A DNA stretch of 64,000 bases from positions 5,890,001-5,954,000 of the forward strand of contig NZ_AP025739.1 in NCBI RefSeq assembly GCF_003574315.2, in the 5' to 3' direction. The translations under genes and the position numbers were made by a program. Each line of letters opens with the position of its first letter. Position 1 is the stretch's first letter. The notes under the pieces were generated by a model. It worked only from the letters and a program-made list of their open reading frames with translations, did not search any database and had not been told where the DNA came from. This DNA is from Capsulimonas corticalis. GTDB taxonomy: Bacteria > Armatimonadota > Armatimonadia > Armatimonadales > Capsulimonadaceae. Shown here in pieces: positions 47,903 to 57,197 of the stretch.

Positions 47903-50535
47903 GCGGCGGCTGCTTCCAGAGCCAGTCGCTCGGCGGTCGCGAGGGCTTCCGCGAGCTTGGAAGGATCTTTGCCGCCGGCTTGGGCGAAGTCGGGCCGGCC
48001 GCCGCCGCCGCCGCCCACGATCTTGGCGGCTTCGCGGACGATGTTGCCGGCGTGCACGCCGCGTCCGACCAGATCTTTACTAACCTTGACCGCGAGCGAG
48101 ACTTTATCGCCTTCGCCACTGCCCAGAATCACAACGCCCGATTGCAGACGGTTCAGGATCTCTTCCACCAGCGTGCGCAGCGTTTCGCCATCGGCGCCGC
48201 TGACCTGCGCGCTCACTAGCCGGAACCCGTCCACGCTCTTGGCGCCCTCGATCAAGCCGTCCACTTGATTGCCCGCCGCCGCCTTTTGCAGCACGGCCAG
48301 CTCGCGCTCGCGGTCCTTGAGCTGGGCCTGGAGCTTTTCGAGCGAGGCGATCACGTTCATCGGCTGTGTCTTGAGCAGGCTCGCCGCATCGCTCAGTAAC
48401 CGCTCTTGATCCAGCGTGCGGACCAAAGCAGACTTGCCTGTGACGGCTTCGATGCGCCGAACGCCCGCCTGGCTGCTGCTTTCGCTGACGATCTTGAACA
48501 GGCCCGCCTGCGACGTGTGCTTGAGGTGTGTGCCGCCACAGAACTCGACGCTGTAGTCGCCGGCCTGCACCACGCGCACGATATCGCCGTACTTTTCGCC
48601 GAAGAGCATCATGGCGCCCATGTTCTTGGCCTCTTCGATCGGCTTCTCGAACGTGCGCACTTCGATGTCATCCATGATCTTCTCGTTGACCAGCGCCTCG
48701 ACCTCGCGGATCTCCTCGGGCTTCATGCCCTGATCGTGCGAGAAGTCGAAACGCAGACGGTCGGGGCCGACCAGCGAGCCGCGCTGCTGGACGTGATCGC
48801 CCAGAACGACCTTGAGCGCCTTTTGCAGCAGGTGCGTCGTCGTATGGTTGCGCTCGATGTTCGCGCGGCGCCCGTCGTCGATCCGCGCGTCGAGACGCTC
48901 GCCGACCTTGATTTCGCCGTGGCTGACGACGCCGTGGTGGAACCAGTAGCTGCTGTCCTTACGGGTATCGGCAACGTCAAATGCGCCGTCCTCGCCGCGC
49001 AGCCAGCCGCTGTCGCCGATCTGGCCGCCCGATTCGGCGTAGAACGGCGTCTGATCGAGTACGATCTGCACGCTCTCGCCTTCGGAGGCCGAGGAGACAA
49101 GCGCGCCGTCCTTGACGATCGCCTGCACTACGGCCTGCGTCAGCGTTTCATTGTAGCCGACGAACAGCGTCGTCTTGTGTTCCTGCTGGCGCAGCTCGGG
49201 AATCACGCTGTCAATAAAGACCTCGCGCTCCTTGCCGCCTTCGGAGATCTTGAGATGCTGCTCCCACAGCTCCTCATAGCGCGCCTGATCCACCTGGAGT
49301 CCATGCTCGGACGCCAGCTCCGTGGTCAGTTCGACCGGGAAGCCATAGGTCGTGAAGAGGCTGAAGACGTCTTCGCCGCTCAGCGTGCGCGTCGTCTTGG
49401 TGTGCTCGCTCTCCAGCAGCGCATTCAGGCGGGCCGATCCCGATTCCAGCGTGCGCCGGAACTGCTTCTCTTCGATGGCGGCGTAGCGAAGGATCGTCTC
49501 CAGCTTCGCTTCAAGGTCAGGATAGTCGCCCTTGCGCTGTTCGGTAATCACCGGCATGATCTCGGTCAGGAACGGCTTCTCCAGACCCAGCGTCGTCCGG
49601 CCGGCCAGAACGGCGCGGCGCATGATGCGCCGCAGTACATAGCCGCGTCCGACATTCGACGGCAGCACGCCGTCGGCCAGACAGAACGCCGTCGCGCGGA
49701 CATGATCGGCGATGCGGCGGAACGCGATGTCCAGCTTGCCGTCGTCGGTCCCGCCATAGGTTTTGCCCGAGAGTTCCTCCAGCTTGCGCAGGATCGGCGC
49801 GAACAGGTCCGTTTCGAACGGCCCGCGCAGGTTGGCGATCGCCGCCGCCGTGCGCTCCAGGCCCATTCCGGTATCGATGTTCTTCTTGGGCAGCGGGGTC
49901 AGCGTCCCGCCGTCGCCGCGGTCGTACTGCGTAAAGACGAGGTTCCAGATCTCCAGCCATCGCTTGTCGTCCCAAACGCCGTCGGGCGTGGGCGGCAGGT
50001 GCGGCTGCGTGTCGAAGAAGATCTCCGAGCAGGGACCGCAGGGGCCGTTTGGACCTTTGGAAATGACGCCCGCCGGCCAGTAGTTACTGTGCTCGTCAAA
50101 GCGAAAGATCTTGTTCTCCGGCATGCCGACCTTGCGCCAGAGGTCGAACGCCTCGTCGTCAGTCTCGAACACCGTCACTCGGATCCGGCCGAGGTCCAGC
50201 TTCAGGACGTCGAAGATAAACTCCCACGCCCAGGAGATCGCCTCGGGTTTGAAGTAGTCGCCGAACGAGAAGTTGCCCAGCATCTCAAAGAAGGTGCAGT
50301 GCGAGGTATCGCCGACATCCTCAATGTCCGTCGTGCGCAGACACTTCTGCGCCGTCGCCACGCTGTTGCGCGGCGCGGTCTGCGTGCCTAAAAAGTAGGG
50401 CTTGAACTGGACCATGCCGGCCGACGTGAACAGCAGGGTCGGATCGTCCGGAACCAGCGAGTCCGATGGGAGCCGCAGCGCTCCCTTCGACTCGAAAAAT
50501 TCCAGATAAAGACGGCGTAATTCACTTCCGAGCAT
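47899..50535 (-). CDS. alaS: Alanyl-tRNA synthetase
   Basis: The 878-aa enzyme charges tRNA-Ala. The N-terminal class II core has RRLYLEFFESKGALRLPS and VQFKPYFLG, FFEMLGNFSFGDYFK (motif 2 region) near 80 and GMGLERTAAAIANLRG (motif 3) near 220. The editing domain has HTTTHLLQKAL and CGGTHLKHTSQAG with zinc ligands near 570-670, and the C-Ala domain ends with GGGGGGRPDFAQAGG. Length is normal. Start at 50535 follows GGGAG. A -10 element precedes it, so alaS heads the operon with the membrane protein and ruvX. Confidence 0.98.
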   Translation of the reverse strand: MLGSELRRLYLEFFESKGALRLPSDSLVPDDPTLLFTSAGMVQFKPYFLGTQTAPRNSVATAQKCLRTTDIEDVGDTSHCTFFEMLGNFSFGDYFKPEAISWAWEFIFDVLKLDLGRIRVTVFETDDEAFDLWRKVGMPENKIFRFDEHSNYWPAGVISKGPNGPCGPCSEIFFDTQPHLPPTPDGVWDDKRWLEIWNLVFTQYDRGDGGTLTPLPKKNIDTGMGLERTAAAIANLRGPFETDLFAPILRKLEELSGKTYGGTDDGKLDIAFRRIADHVRATAFCLADGVLPSNVGRGYVLRRIMRRAVLAGRTTLGLEKPFLTEIMPVITEQRKGDYPDLEAKLETILRYAAIEEKQFRRTLESGSARLNALLESEHTKTTRTLSGEDVFSLFTTYGFPVELTTELASEHGLQVDQARYEELWEQHLKISEGGKEREVFIDSVIPELRQQEHKTTLFVGYNETLTQAVVQAIVKDGALVSSASEGESVQIVLDQTPFYAESGGQIGDSGWLRGEDGAFDVADTRKDSSYWFHHGVVSHGEIKVGERLDARIDDGRRANIERNHTTTHLLQKALKVVLGDHVQQRGSLVGPDRLRFDFSHDQGMKPEEIREVEALVNEKIMDDIEVRTFEKPIEEAKNMGAMMLFGEKYGDIVRVVQAGDYSVEFCGGTHLKHTSQAGLFKIVSESSSQAGVRRIEAVTGKSALVRTLDQERLLSDAASLLKTQPMNVIASLEKLQAQLKDRERELAVLQKAAAGNQVDGLIEGAKSVDGFRLVSAQVSGADGETLRTLVEEILNRLQSGVVILGSGEGDKVSLAVKVSKDLVGRGVHAGNIVREAAKIVGGGGGGRPDFAQAGGKDPSKLAEALATAERLALEAAAA

Positions 50536-50569
50536 TCGTTATCTCCCAAAAAGGCGTGCTTAGCCACCC

Positions 50570-50575
50570 ATTATA
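50570..50575 (-). promoter_or_regulatory. -10 element before alaS
   Basis: A perfect TATAAT reads towards alaS about 35 bases before its start; no clear -35 is seen. No T-box specifier or antiterminator pattern was found in the short leader. Confidence 0.5.
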
Positions 50576-50601
50576 GCACACGAATTGTTGGCGAAAGCCG
50601 C

Positions 50602-50970
50602 CTAATCGCCTAAAGCGAGCAGATACGCCACTGTCGCCAGTCCCAGCAGCGAAAGAACGGCGACAAAGGTCATGACGATGCGGCTGGGCGGCCGGTAATT
50701 TCCATCGTCGATCATGGCGCGGGTTTTGGCGTAAGTGATCGCGGAAAACATCAGCGCGACCAGCCCAAAGACGGCGAAGAGCAGACCGAGCAGCGTGGCG
50801 CGGCCGTGCGAGACATGATGCGCCGGCGCGCCGACCGACGCCAGCTGCAATTCGAAATAGCGAAGCCGCACGATCAGCACGCCGAAGCCCATCAGCGCGA
50901 TCCCGGTGCGGACCCAGGCGAGAAAGGTGCGCTCGTTGGCCAAATGCTCCGTGACTTTAGGAGTGGTCAT
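50602..50970 (-). CDS. DUF202 (YidH-like) membrane protein
   Basis: The 122-aa protein begins TEHLANERTFLAWVRTGIALMGFGVLIVR, the DUF202 signature, and has three membrane segments (about 25-42, 65-83 and 97-118). Family members such as YidH are small inner-membrane proteins of unknown function. It is separated from alaS by a promoter-bearing gap and is divergent from the gene at 51142. Confidence 0.9.
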   Translation of the reverse strand: MTTPKVTEHLANERTFLAWVRTGIALMGFGVLIVRLRYFELQLASVGAPAHHVSHGRATLLGLLFAVFGLVALMFSAITYAKTRAMIDDGNYRPPSRIVMTFVAVLSLLGLATVAYLLALGD

Positions 50971-51141
50971 TTCAGAAAATCGTCCTTGTCAGCGTTGAAT
51001 GCAGTGTAGCACACCCGGACAGGACGTCGTATGAAATACCTGTTTTTTCACCGCGCTCTGGAGTCCGGCGTTCCCGTCTCCGATAATTGCAGTATCGCCG
51101 CAGGATGCGGCAAACGTAATGTAAGGCAAAGGAAGACTCAC

Positions 51142-51498
51142 ATGTTTCCCATGGATTGGTTATCTCGCGGACGCAAGCAGGGACGGGAATCACGGCGGCA
51201 GGAAGACCTCTCGCAGATCAAATTATGGCGTGAAACCAGCCAATCGCTGGCGCTGAGCATCGAACAGATCTGCACGCTCTGCGAAGACCTCGCCCTCGCG
51301 GCGGCCTCCGGCGACGCCGCCGCTCCGGAAAGCACCATGGAAAACGTGCAAGCGCAGATCGAAGCCGTGCGCCGCTACGCCGCGTGCATCGCCAACGACG
51401 CCGCCGGAAGCGCCGAGCCCACGCCGGTCATCCCCGATCCCGATCCATATTCGCTCAAAGAACTGCATCGCCTGATGACATCCGAGCCGTGTGAGTAA
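51142..51498 (+). CDS. Hypothetical protein, 118 aa
   Basis: I do not recognise this protein. It starts at ATG 51142 behind AGGAAG and opens MFPMDWLSRGRKQGRESRR, a basic stretch. A long helical middle follows (KLWRETSQSLALSIEQICTLCEDLALAAA, then NVQAQIEAVRRYAACIAND), suggesting a helical hairpin. A Pro-rich PVIPDPDPYS leads to a short end. No signal peptide. It is a single gene followed by the inverted repeat at 51509. Confidence 0.6.
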   Translation: MFPMDWLSRGRKQGRESRRQEDLSQIKLWRETSQSLALSIEQICTLCEDLALAAASGDAAAPESTMENVQAQIEAVRRYAACIANDAAGSAEPTPVIPDPDPYSLKELHRLMTSEPCE

Positions 51499-51756
51499 TC
51501 GAGTTACTGGGTGGCATGCCGGCGGCTTTGCGCAGGCATGTACTGCGATCGAGAGAAAACGCCGCGTTCTGCTTCGTACGCAATCCATGCCTGCGCAAAG
51601 CCGCCGGCATGCCACCCGGTGAAATTGGCCGAACAAAAACCTCCCCTAATGAACTTCATTGGGGGAGGGTGACTCGAAGGGCCGGGTGAGGGCCACCCCT
51701 CCTCCGACTTCAATCTCATTCACCCTCCCCTCACACATCCGCCGCATATCGTATGG
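51499..51756. repeat. Gene-free gap with a 32-bp perfect inverted repeat and REP-like copy 2
   Basis: The gap holds two structures. First, 51509-51540 and 51586-51617 are perfect 32-bp inverted repeats (GGGTGGCATGCCGGCGGC at the left end) around a 45-base loop. Second, CCTCCCCTAATGAA pairs with TTCATTGGGGGAGG just before the 34-base motif at 51661-51694, which matches the repeat at 8207-8240. No transposase gene or target-site duplication is evident. Both look like dispersed palindromic elements. Confidence 0.8.
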
Positions 51757-51786
51757 TTGCCAAATCCCGACGCTTCGTACTATAAT
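51757..51786 (+). promoter_or_regulatory. Sigma-70-type promoter of yebC
   Basis: TTGCCA (51757-51762), an 18-bp spacer and a perfect TATAAT (51781-51786) lie 53 bases before the start codon. Confidence 0.8.
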
Positions 51787-51838
51787 AGAATCACGCGAAA
51801 CTATTTGTGGCAAATCCCGTTCAAGAAGGTGACAGTGC

Positions 51839-52588
51839 ATGTCTGGACATAGTAAATGGCATAATATCCGCCTAAAGAAGGGCAAGATGGATGCCGACCG
51901 TGGGAAGATCTTCACGAAGATCGCCCGCGAAATCATCGTGGCGGCGAAAGCCGGCGGCGGCAACCCCGATACCAATATCACGCTGCGCAATGCGATCAGC
52001 AAGGCGCGCGAAGCGTCCATGCCGGCCGATAACGTCAAGCGCGCCATCCAGCGCGGCACCGGCGAAGTCGAAGGCGCGTCGTACGAAGAGATGACGTACG
52101 AAGGTTACGGCCCCGGCGGCGTCGCCGTGCTGGTCTCGTGCCTGACGGACAACAAGCAGCGCACCGTTTCCGATGTCCGCTCGTTCTTCACCAAGACCGG
52201 CGGCCGTTTGGGAGAATCCGGGAGCGTCGGCTACCTCTTCGACCCGAAGGGCGTGATCATCATCGATCCCGATGTCGCCGATGAAGAGAAGGTCACCGAA
52301 GCGGCCATCGAAGGCGGCGCCGAGGATATCCAGCCGACGGAAGACGGCGGCTTTGAGATCACGACTGATCCGGGCGACCTGAACGCGGTGCAAAAGGCGC
52401 TGGATGCGGCGAATATCAAATATTCGTCCGCCGAGCAGTCGATGATCCCGCAGACGACCGTGGAAGTCACCGGCAAGGAAGCGAACCAGGTGATTCGCCT
52501 GATGGATTATCTGGAAGATCACGACGACGTTCAAAAGGTCTATGCGAACTTCGATATCCCGGAAGGCGATCCGGCGGCGGGCGGTTAA
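51839..52588 (+). CDS. yebC: YebC/PmpR-family protein
   Basis: The 249-aa protein opens with the invariant SGHSKWHNIRLKKGKMDADRGKIFTKIAREI and continues with NPDTNITLRNAISKAREASMPADNVKRAI and YEGYGPGGVAVLVSCLTDN, all hallmarks of the family. YebC proteins act as transcription factors or, in recent work, aid translation at proline-rich stretches; which holds here is open. The usual length is 240-250. An AAGGTGA precedes ATG 51839, and a strong promoter lies upstream. Many organisms pair yebC with ruvC; here the next gene is unrelated. Confidence 0.95.
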   Translation: MSGHSKWHNIRLKKGKMDADRGKIFTKIAREIIVAAKAGGGNPDTNITLRNAISKAREASMPADNVKRAIQRGTGEVEGASYEEMTYEGYGPGGVAVLVSCLTDNKQRTVSDVRSFFTKTGGRLGESGSVGYLFDPKGVIIIDPDVADEEKVTEAAIEGGAEDIQPTEDGGFEITTDPGDLNAVQKALDAANIKYSSAEQSMIPQTTVEVTGKEANQVIRLMDYLEDHDDVQKVYANFDIPEGDPAAGG

Positions 52589-52642
52589 GCGAAATCACTT
52601 CCATCCCCACTCCGCCTGGGGAACAACGAGAGGCGGACGGCG

Positions 52643-54913
52643 ATGCCGATGATTGGCGCCACGAGACACCACCGCGAGCCCCACAGGCGTCGCCGTCCCA
52701 TAAACTATCCCGCGATCCTCGGCGTCGCCCTGCCTCTCCTGGCGGCCATGGCGGTCGTCCCGCGAGCCGGGGCGCAGGACCTTGCGCTTCACGCCGATCT
52801 TGGCGTCGGCGGCAAATACCGCGCCGGCTCGTGGATCCCGGTCACCGTCACGGCGCTGAACCACGGCGACCAAAATTACCACGGCCAGATCCAGGTGTTC
52901 GCGGACTCACTGAGCGCGCAGGGACAGTCCCCGTCTCTCGATCGTCCAACCGAGGTCTTCGCGGTCCCGGCCTCCATTCCTCCCTCGCAAAATACGCCGC
53001 AGCGATTTCAAGTTTATACCCGCGACCTGGATCCCACGCGCGATAACTTTACGGTTCAGTTCGCGGAAGGCGACCGGGGCGAGGGGCGCATTGCGGCGAA
53101 AATCGTCACTACCGCCAACTACCATGTCCGTCCGTTTTCCGGAACGGCGATCCCGGCCGGCGACCTCTTTGTCGTCGGTGTCGGCTCGGACCCGGTCGGC
53201 GCCAGTTTTCTCAGCGGACTGCGGCTCGGCCTGCGCCACACGCCGGCGGGCGTTCAGCCGGCCTTGAAGCTGGACGCGAACTCGCAGCAGGCGGTCGGAC
53301 CAGGCGCCGGACAGCTCCACACGCCGACCGTGCAGGCCGTCGCGGCGCAGCCGGGCGATCTGCCGGACAGCGCGGCGGGATATCGCGGCGTGGACGCGGT
53401 GCTGCTGGGCGCTGACGCGGCGCTCGATTCCCTTTCCGACGCGCAAATCCAGGCGCTGCAAATGTGGACCCTTTCGGGCGGGCGCCTGGTCGTCTACGGC
53501 GCGGGATCGGGCGGAGCCGTTCCGGCGGCGCTCCAGCAGTTTTTGCCGGCGCGATTCGCCGGGGACGCCGTTCCCATAAGCCTGCCCTCCGGCCCCGGAG
53601 TGGCGACGCGGATGATCCCAACTGGAGCGGCCGGCGTCGAAATCCGACAGAAGGCTCCCGACGGAACGCCGCTGATGCTGTCCGGCCGATACGGCGCCGG
53701 CTCGGTCCTGATGATCGCATACGATCCGACATCGGCGCCGTTCCGCGCCTGGACAGGCCCGGCCCAGCTCAGCTTCTGGCGCAGTGTGGTGACCGGCGGC
53801 TCGGCGCTGCTGCCTTACGCCATGCAAACCGAGGAGCGCGGCTCGCCCCGGTTTTACGGCTTTGGGTATCGCAGCCGAATCTCCGATATCGTGCTGCACG
53901 TTCCACAACTAAACGCTCCGGGCGTGCTTACCGTGGCGATTTTCCTGGGACTGTATATCATCATCCTCGTGCCGCTGAACTACTTCGTTTTGAAGAAAAT
54001 CGACCGGCGGGAGTGGGCCTGGATCACGATTCCTGTGCTCGTTCTCGTAGTGTCGGCCGGAGCTTACGGCGTGGCGTACGCCGCGAAGGGCGGATCGCTG
54101 TTCGTCAATCGCGCGACCATTGTCGAAACCAGCGCCGGAACCTCGCAGGCCGCCGCGTTCTCCGGGTGCGGTCTCTTCTCCTCGCATCGAACGACCTACG
54201 ATCTTGACCTTTCCAACCCGACCGCCATCGCAGCCGACTCCGCGCCGATCCACACCTACAATCGCTCGTGGGGAGGCGCAACGGCGTCCAGCTTCGACGG
54301 CGTCCGCTATGTGTCCAGCGGTTCCGGGTCGGCGGTGCGCGGATTTGGCGTGAATATGTGGTCGATGCGGACCTTCGATGTGCAGTCGCTGGTGGATCTG
54401 GGCGGGACCATCGACAGCTCCCTGAAAAACAATTCCCAGACCAATATGTGCGCGGGATCGATCACCAACCACACCTCGTATGCCCTGGACAACTGCGCGC
54501 TCTACTGGAACGGATCCTGGATCACGCTGGGAGATCTTGCCCCAGGCGGCTCGGCCGCCGTTACGGGTAATGAGAATCCCATTACGGGCGGCTTCGACGT
54601 CTTTCCGTTCGACGGCCGCTATCACGCGCCGTCTCCTAAGGCGAATGCGGATCGCGTCCATTCGACCGCGGGAATGAAACACGCGCTGGCGGCGTTCGCG
54701 AAATCGCTGGGACGTGAAAGCAGCGAGAGCTACGAATATTACGGCGTCGATCCGGAAGGCGTCCGAAAGCCGTTTTCGGCGGCCACGGGCGAAGCCCTGC
54801 TCGTCGGCTGGAGCACGGACAGCCATATCGCCGGCCCGCCGCTCAAGGTCGATGGACAAACACCCGCGCAGGACGACGTGACGCTCGTGGTCGTCCACAT
54901 TCCCGTTCGATAA
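52643..54913 (+). CDS. Secreted/membrane protein linked to an ABC-2 exporter, 756 aa
   Basis: A signal sequence (NYPAILGVALPLLAAMAVVPRAGA, about 21-44) leads into an Ig-like domain (SWIPVTVTALNHGDQNYHG near 62) and a flavodoxin-like/GATase-like region (VDAVLLGADAALDSLSDAQIQALQMWTLSGGRLVVYG, about 250-285). Membrane helices lie near 425-450 (VLTVAIFLGLYIIILVPLNYFV) and 460-480. A second exported domain makes up the C-terminus. The arrangement resembles large membrane proteins encoded beside ABC-2 permeases in several phyla. Its role is unknown; the permease gene begins 10 bases downstream, so it probably works with that transporter. Confidence 0.75.
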   Translation: MPMIGATRHHREPHRRRRPINYPAILGVALPLLAAMAVVPRAGAQDLALHADLGVGGKYRAGSWIPVTVTALNHGDQNYHGQIQVFADSLSAQGQSPSLDRPTEVFAVPASIPPSQNTPQRFQVYTRDLDPTRDNFTVQFAEGDRGEGRIAAKIVTTANYHVRPFSGTAIPAGDLFVVGVGSDPVGASFLSGLRLGLRHTPAGVQPALKLDANSQQAVGPGAGQLHTPTVQAVAAQPGDLPDSAAGYRGVDAVLLGADAALDSLSDAQIQALQMWTLSGGRLVVYGAGSGGAVPAALQQFLPARFAGDAVPISLPSGPGVATRMIPTGAAGVEIRQKAPDGTPLMLSGRYGAGSVLMIAYDPTSAPFRAWTGPAQLSFWRSVVTGGSALLPYAMQTEERGSPRFYGFGYRSRISDIVLHVPQLNAPGVLTVAIFLGLYIIILVPLNYFVLKKIDRREWAWITIPVLVLVVSAGAYGVAYAAKGGSLFVNRATIVETSAGTSQAAAFSGCGLFSSHRTTYDLDLSNPTAIAADSAPIHTYNRSWGGATASSFDGVRYVSSGSGSAVRGFGVNMWSMRTFDVQSLVDLGGTIDSSLKNNSQTNMCAGSITNHTSYALDNCALYWNGSWITLGDLAPGGSAAVTGNENPITGGFDVFPFDGRYHAPSPKANADRVHSTAGMKHALAAFAKSLGRESSESYEYYGVDPEGVRKPFSAATGEALLVGWSTDSHIAGPPLKVDGQTPAQDDVTLVVVHIPVR

Positions 54914-54923
54914 GCAGGAACCG

Positions 54924-55763
54924 ATGCCCCGATTGACGGAAAATCCCGTTCTGCTCCGCGAAGTGCGCAGTCGGCTGCGCTGGCGGCGGCTCCCCATGGC
55001 GACATTGCTGCGGGCCGGCGCCATTGTGACCGTGCTCGCCATAGTTTGCTACGCCCGGCTGATCACGCTCATCCATCGCGGCCGCGCCGACGACGCGACC
55101 AGCATCTGGTGGGTTATCGCCTATGTCCTGCTGTTCCTGGTCGCGCTGCTCGCCCCCGCCCTTGCGGCCACCGCGATCTCGCAGGAGCGGGAACAGCAAA
55201 CATGGGAGGGGCTGATCGTCACCCGCCTCACCCCCATGCAGATCCTGCTGGGCAAATGGACGGCGCGTCAGATGCTGCTGGGCATCGCCTTGCTCATTCT
55301 GGCGCCGCTGATGATCGCCGTCGCGGTCAAGGGAGGCGTCTCGCTGATAACGGCGGTTTTGACGCTCCTGACGCTGACGCTATCCAGCGGCTTTTACTCC
55401 GGGATCGGCATGCTCTGCTCTTTCATCGCCCGACGCACCCCGGCCGCCACCGCGTCCTCGCTGGTGATCGTCGTCTTCCTCTGCCTGGGCACGATCGTTG
55501 TCAATTCGATCATGGTTTCCCTGTTGCAGCCGATGAACTATTCGAACACGCCCAGCCAGATTTCGCCGATGCTGTGGCTCAATCCATTCATCACGATGGA
55601 CTCCGTTCAGCAAATCTACAACACACCCGACAATCGCGATCCCCAGTGGCTCGACGCATACATCACGCAGATCACGATGTATCTGTCGCTGACGGCGGTG
55701 CTGACGACGATGATCTTTGCATTCATGATCGGACGGTATCGAAAGCCCAGCCGCGAGGGCTGA
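54924..55763 (+). CDS. ABC-2 type transporter permease
   Basis: The 279-aa protein has six predicted membrane segments, starting with MATLLRAGAIVTVLAIVCY near 20-38. A characteristic EREQQTWEGLIVTRLTPMQILLGKW follows the second helix, as in the ABC-2 (gliding/Nat-type) permeases. It would pair with the ATPase that starts 22 bases downstream. Substrate cannot be inferred. Confidence 0.87.
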   Translation: MPRLTENPVLLREVRSRLRWRRLPMATLLRAGAIVTVLAIVCYARLITLIHRGRADDATSIWWVIAYVLLFLVALLAPALAATAISQEREQQTWEGLIVTRLTPMQILLGKWTARQMLLGIALLILAPLMIAVAVKGGVSLITAVLTLLTLTLSSGFYSGIGMLCSFIARRTPAATASSLVIVVFLCLGTIVVNSIMVSLLQPMNYSNTPSQISPMLWLNPFITMDSVQQIYNTPDNRDPQWLDAYITQITMYLSLTAVLTTMIFAFMIGRYRKPSREG

Positions 55764-55785
55764 GGCTTGGGAGGTTCAGGACAGC

Positions 55786-56712
55786 GTGATTCGAATCGAA
55801 AAGCTGCGCAAGGAATACAAAGGGCTGACGGCGGTCAAGGACCTGGATCTGAATCTGGAAGCCGGAGACATCTTCGGTTTTATCGGCCCCAACGGAGCCG
55901 GGAAGACGACGACCATCAAGATGCTGGCGACACTGCTCAAGCCGTCGTCCGGCAAGGCGTATATCGACAATGTCGATGTCGTGGCGAACCCGGAGGCCGT
56001 GCGCGAACGCATCGGCTACATGCCCGCCTTCTTCGGCATTTACGACGATATGCGGGTGTGGGAGTATCTCGACTTCTTCGCCAGCGCATATCGCCTGCCG
56101 CGCAATGACCGCCCGCGCATTATCGACGACGTTCTCAACTTGACGGACCTGATCGGCAAGAAGGACAATTACGTCGAAGAGCTTTCCACGGGCATGAAGC
56201 AGCGCCTTTGTCTGGCGAAAACGCTGATCCACGACCCCAAAGTCCTGCTGCTCGACGAACCCGCCTCCGGTCTCGATCCCCGCGCGCGCATCGAGATCAA
56301 GGAGCTGTTCAAAGAGCTGAAGGCGATGGGAAAGACGATCATTATCTCCTCGCACATCCTGCCGGAGCTTGCCGATTTCTGCAACAAAGTGGGGATCATC
56401 GAGCGCGGAGAAATGCTGATCTCGGGCGATGTCCAGGAGATTATGTCCCAGGTCGCCGGCGGCAAGACACTGGAGATACGAATTCTCGGCGACATCGAAA
56501 CGGCGGCGGAAGCCACCCAATCCCTTCCCGGCGTCCGCGCCGTGCGGACCGTCGATTCGCGTCTCCATGTCGACTTCAACGGCGATTTGGAAGCGCAGGC
56601 CGACCTCAATCGCCTGCTCGTCGAAAAGGGCCTGCGCATCCTCAGCTTCTCCGAACAGCAAACCGACCTGGAAGACATCTTTATGAAAGTCACACGCGGC
56701 CTCGTACAGTAA
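55786..56712 (+). CDS. ABC transporter ATP-binding protein
   Basis: The 308-aa ATPase has Walker A GFIGPNGAGKTTTIK (about 36-50), signature ELSTGMKQRLCLAKTL near 132, Walker B LLLDEPASGLDP near 152 and switch His in IIISSHILPELAD near 185. It has the CcmA/NatA-type C-terminal tail (EQQTDLEDIFMKVT). The GTG start at 55786 is preceded by CAGG and GGGAGG. With the permease at 54924 it forms an exporter, co-transcribed with the 756-aa protein. Confidence 0.93.
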   Translation: MIRIEKLRKEYKGLTAVKDLDLNLEAGDIFGFIGPNGAGKTTTIKMLATLLKPSSGKAYIDNVDVVANPEAVRERIGYMPAFFGIYDDMRVWEYLDFFASAYRLPRNDRPRIIDDVLNLTDLIGKKDNYVEELSTGMKQRLCLAKTLIHDPKVLLLDEPASGLDPRARIEIKELFKELKAMGKTIIISSHILPELADFCNKVGIIERGEMLISGDVQEIMSQVAGGKTLEIRILGDIETAAEATQSLPGVRAVRTVDSRLHVDFNGDLEAQADLNRLLVEKGLRILSFSEQQTDLEDIFMKVTRGLVQ

Positions 56713-56786
56713 CCCTCCATATTGATGACCACCCGGTAATTGTGCTAGAATCATCAGCGAACGTTCTATCGAACCGAGGGACAATA

Positions 56787-57197
56787 ATGGCTGAAGAAGA
56801 GACTTTTACATTTGTCGACAAGCGCGGCTCGGCGGCGGCCGAGGAAGCGCCGGCGGCTGCGCCCGCCGCGTCCGAACCGGAGATCGTCGATGCGGGGAAC
56901 GCCGAGGAAGAAGGCGATGAAATCCCCGATGTCTACCAGCTGCTGCAATATGTGACGTCGCTCCTCGCCACCGAAGCCTGGCACAAGCTGGGGCTGATCG
57001 CGCATCCGCAGACCGGCGAAGCCAAAGCGGATCTGCCTCAGGCGAAAGTGGCGATCGATGTCGTGGCGGACCTCGTCACGCATATGGAGAAGGCGCCCGA
57101 GACGATCTTCCCGCCGAACGGCCGCCGCGAGCTTCGCAACCTGCTCAACGACCTGCGCCTGAACTATGTCGCCCAGCGGGACAAGGACAAGGAATGA
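56787..57197 (+). CDS. DUF1844 protein
   Basis: The 136-aa protein has a disordered Ala/Glu-rich N-terminus after EEETFTFVDKRGS, then the DUF1844 core from residue 48: DVYQLLQYVTSLLATEAWHKLG, LPQAKVAIDVVADLVTHMEK and LRNLLNDLRLNYV. The family is small, soluble and of unknown function. The start at 56787 follows CGAGGG. It overlaps the next gene by four bases (ATGA), so the two are translated together. Confidence 0.87.
   Translation: MAEEETFTFVDKRGSAAAEEAPAAAPAASEPEIVDAGNAEEEGDEIPDVYQLLQYVTSLLATEAWHKLGLIAHPQTGEAKADLPQAKVAIDVVADLVTHMEKAPETIFPPNGRRELRNLLNDLRLNYVAQRDKDKE

Noticed and set aside
48406-50391. A 661-codon plus-strand open frame
   Set aside because: It is the antisense of alaS, with no ribosome site or domain pattern.
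50536-50601. T-box leader before alaS
   Set aside because: The leader is under 40 bases, too short for a T-box.
51499-51838. Insertion sequence
   Set aside because: Inverted repeats are present, but no transposase frame is found inside or beside them.
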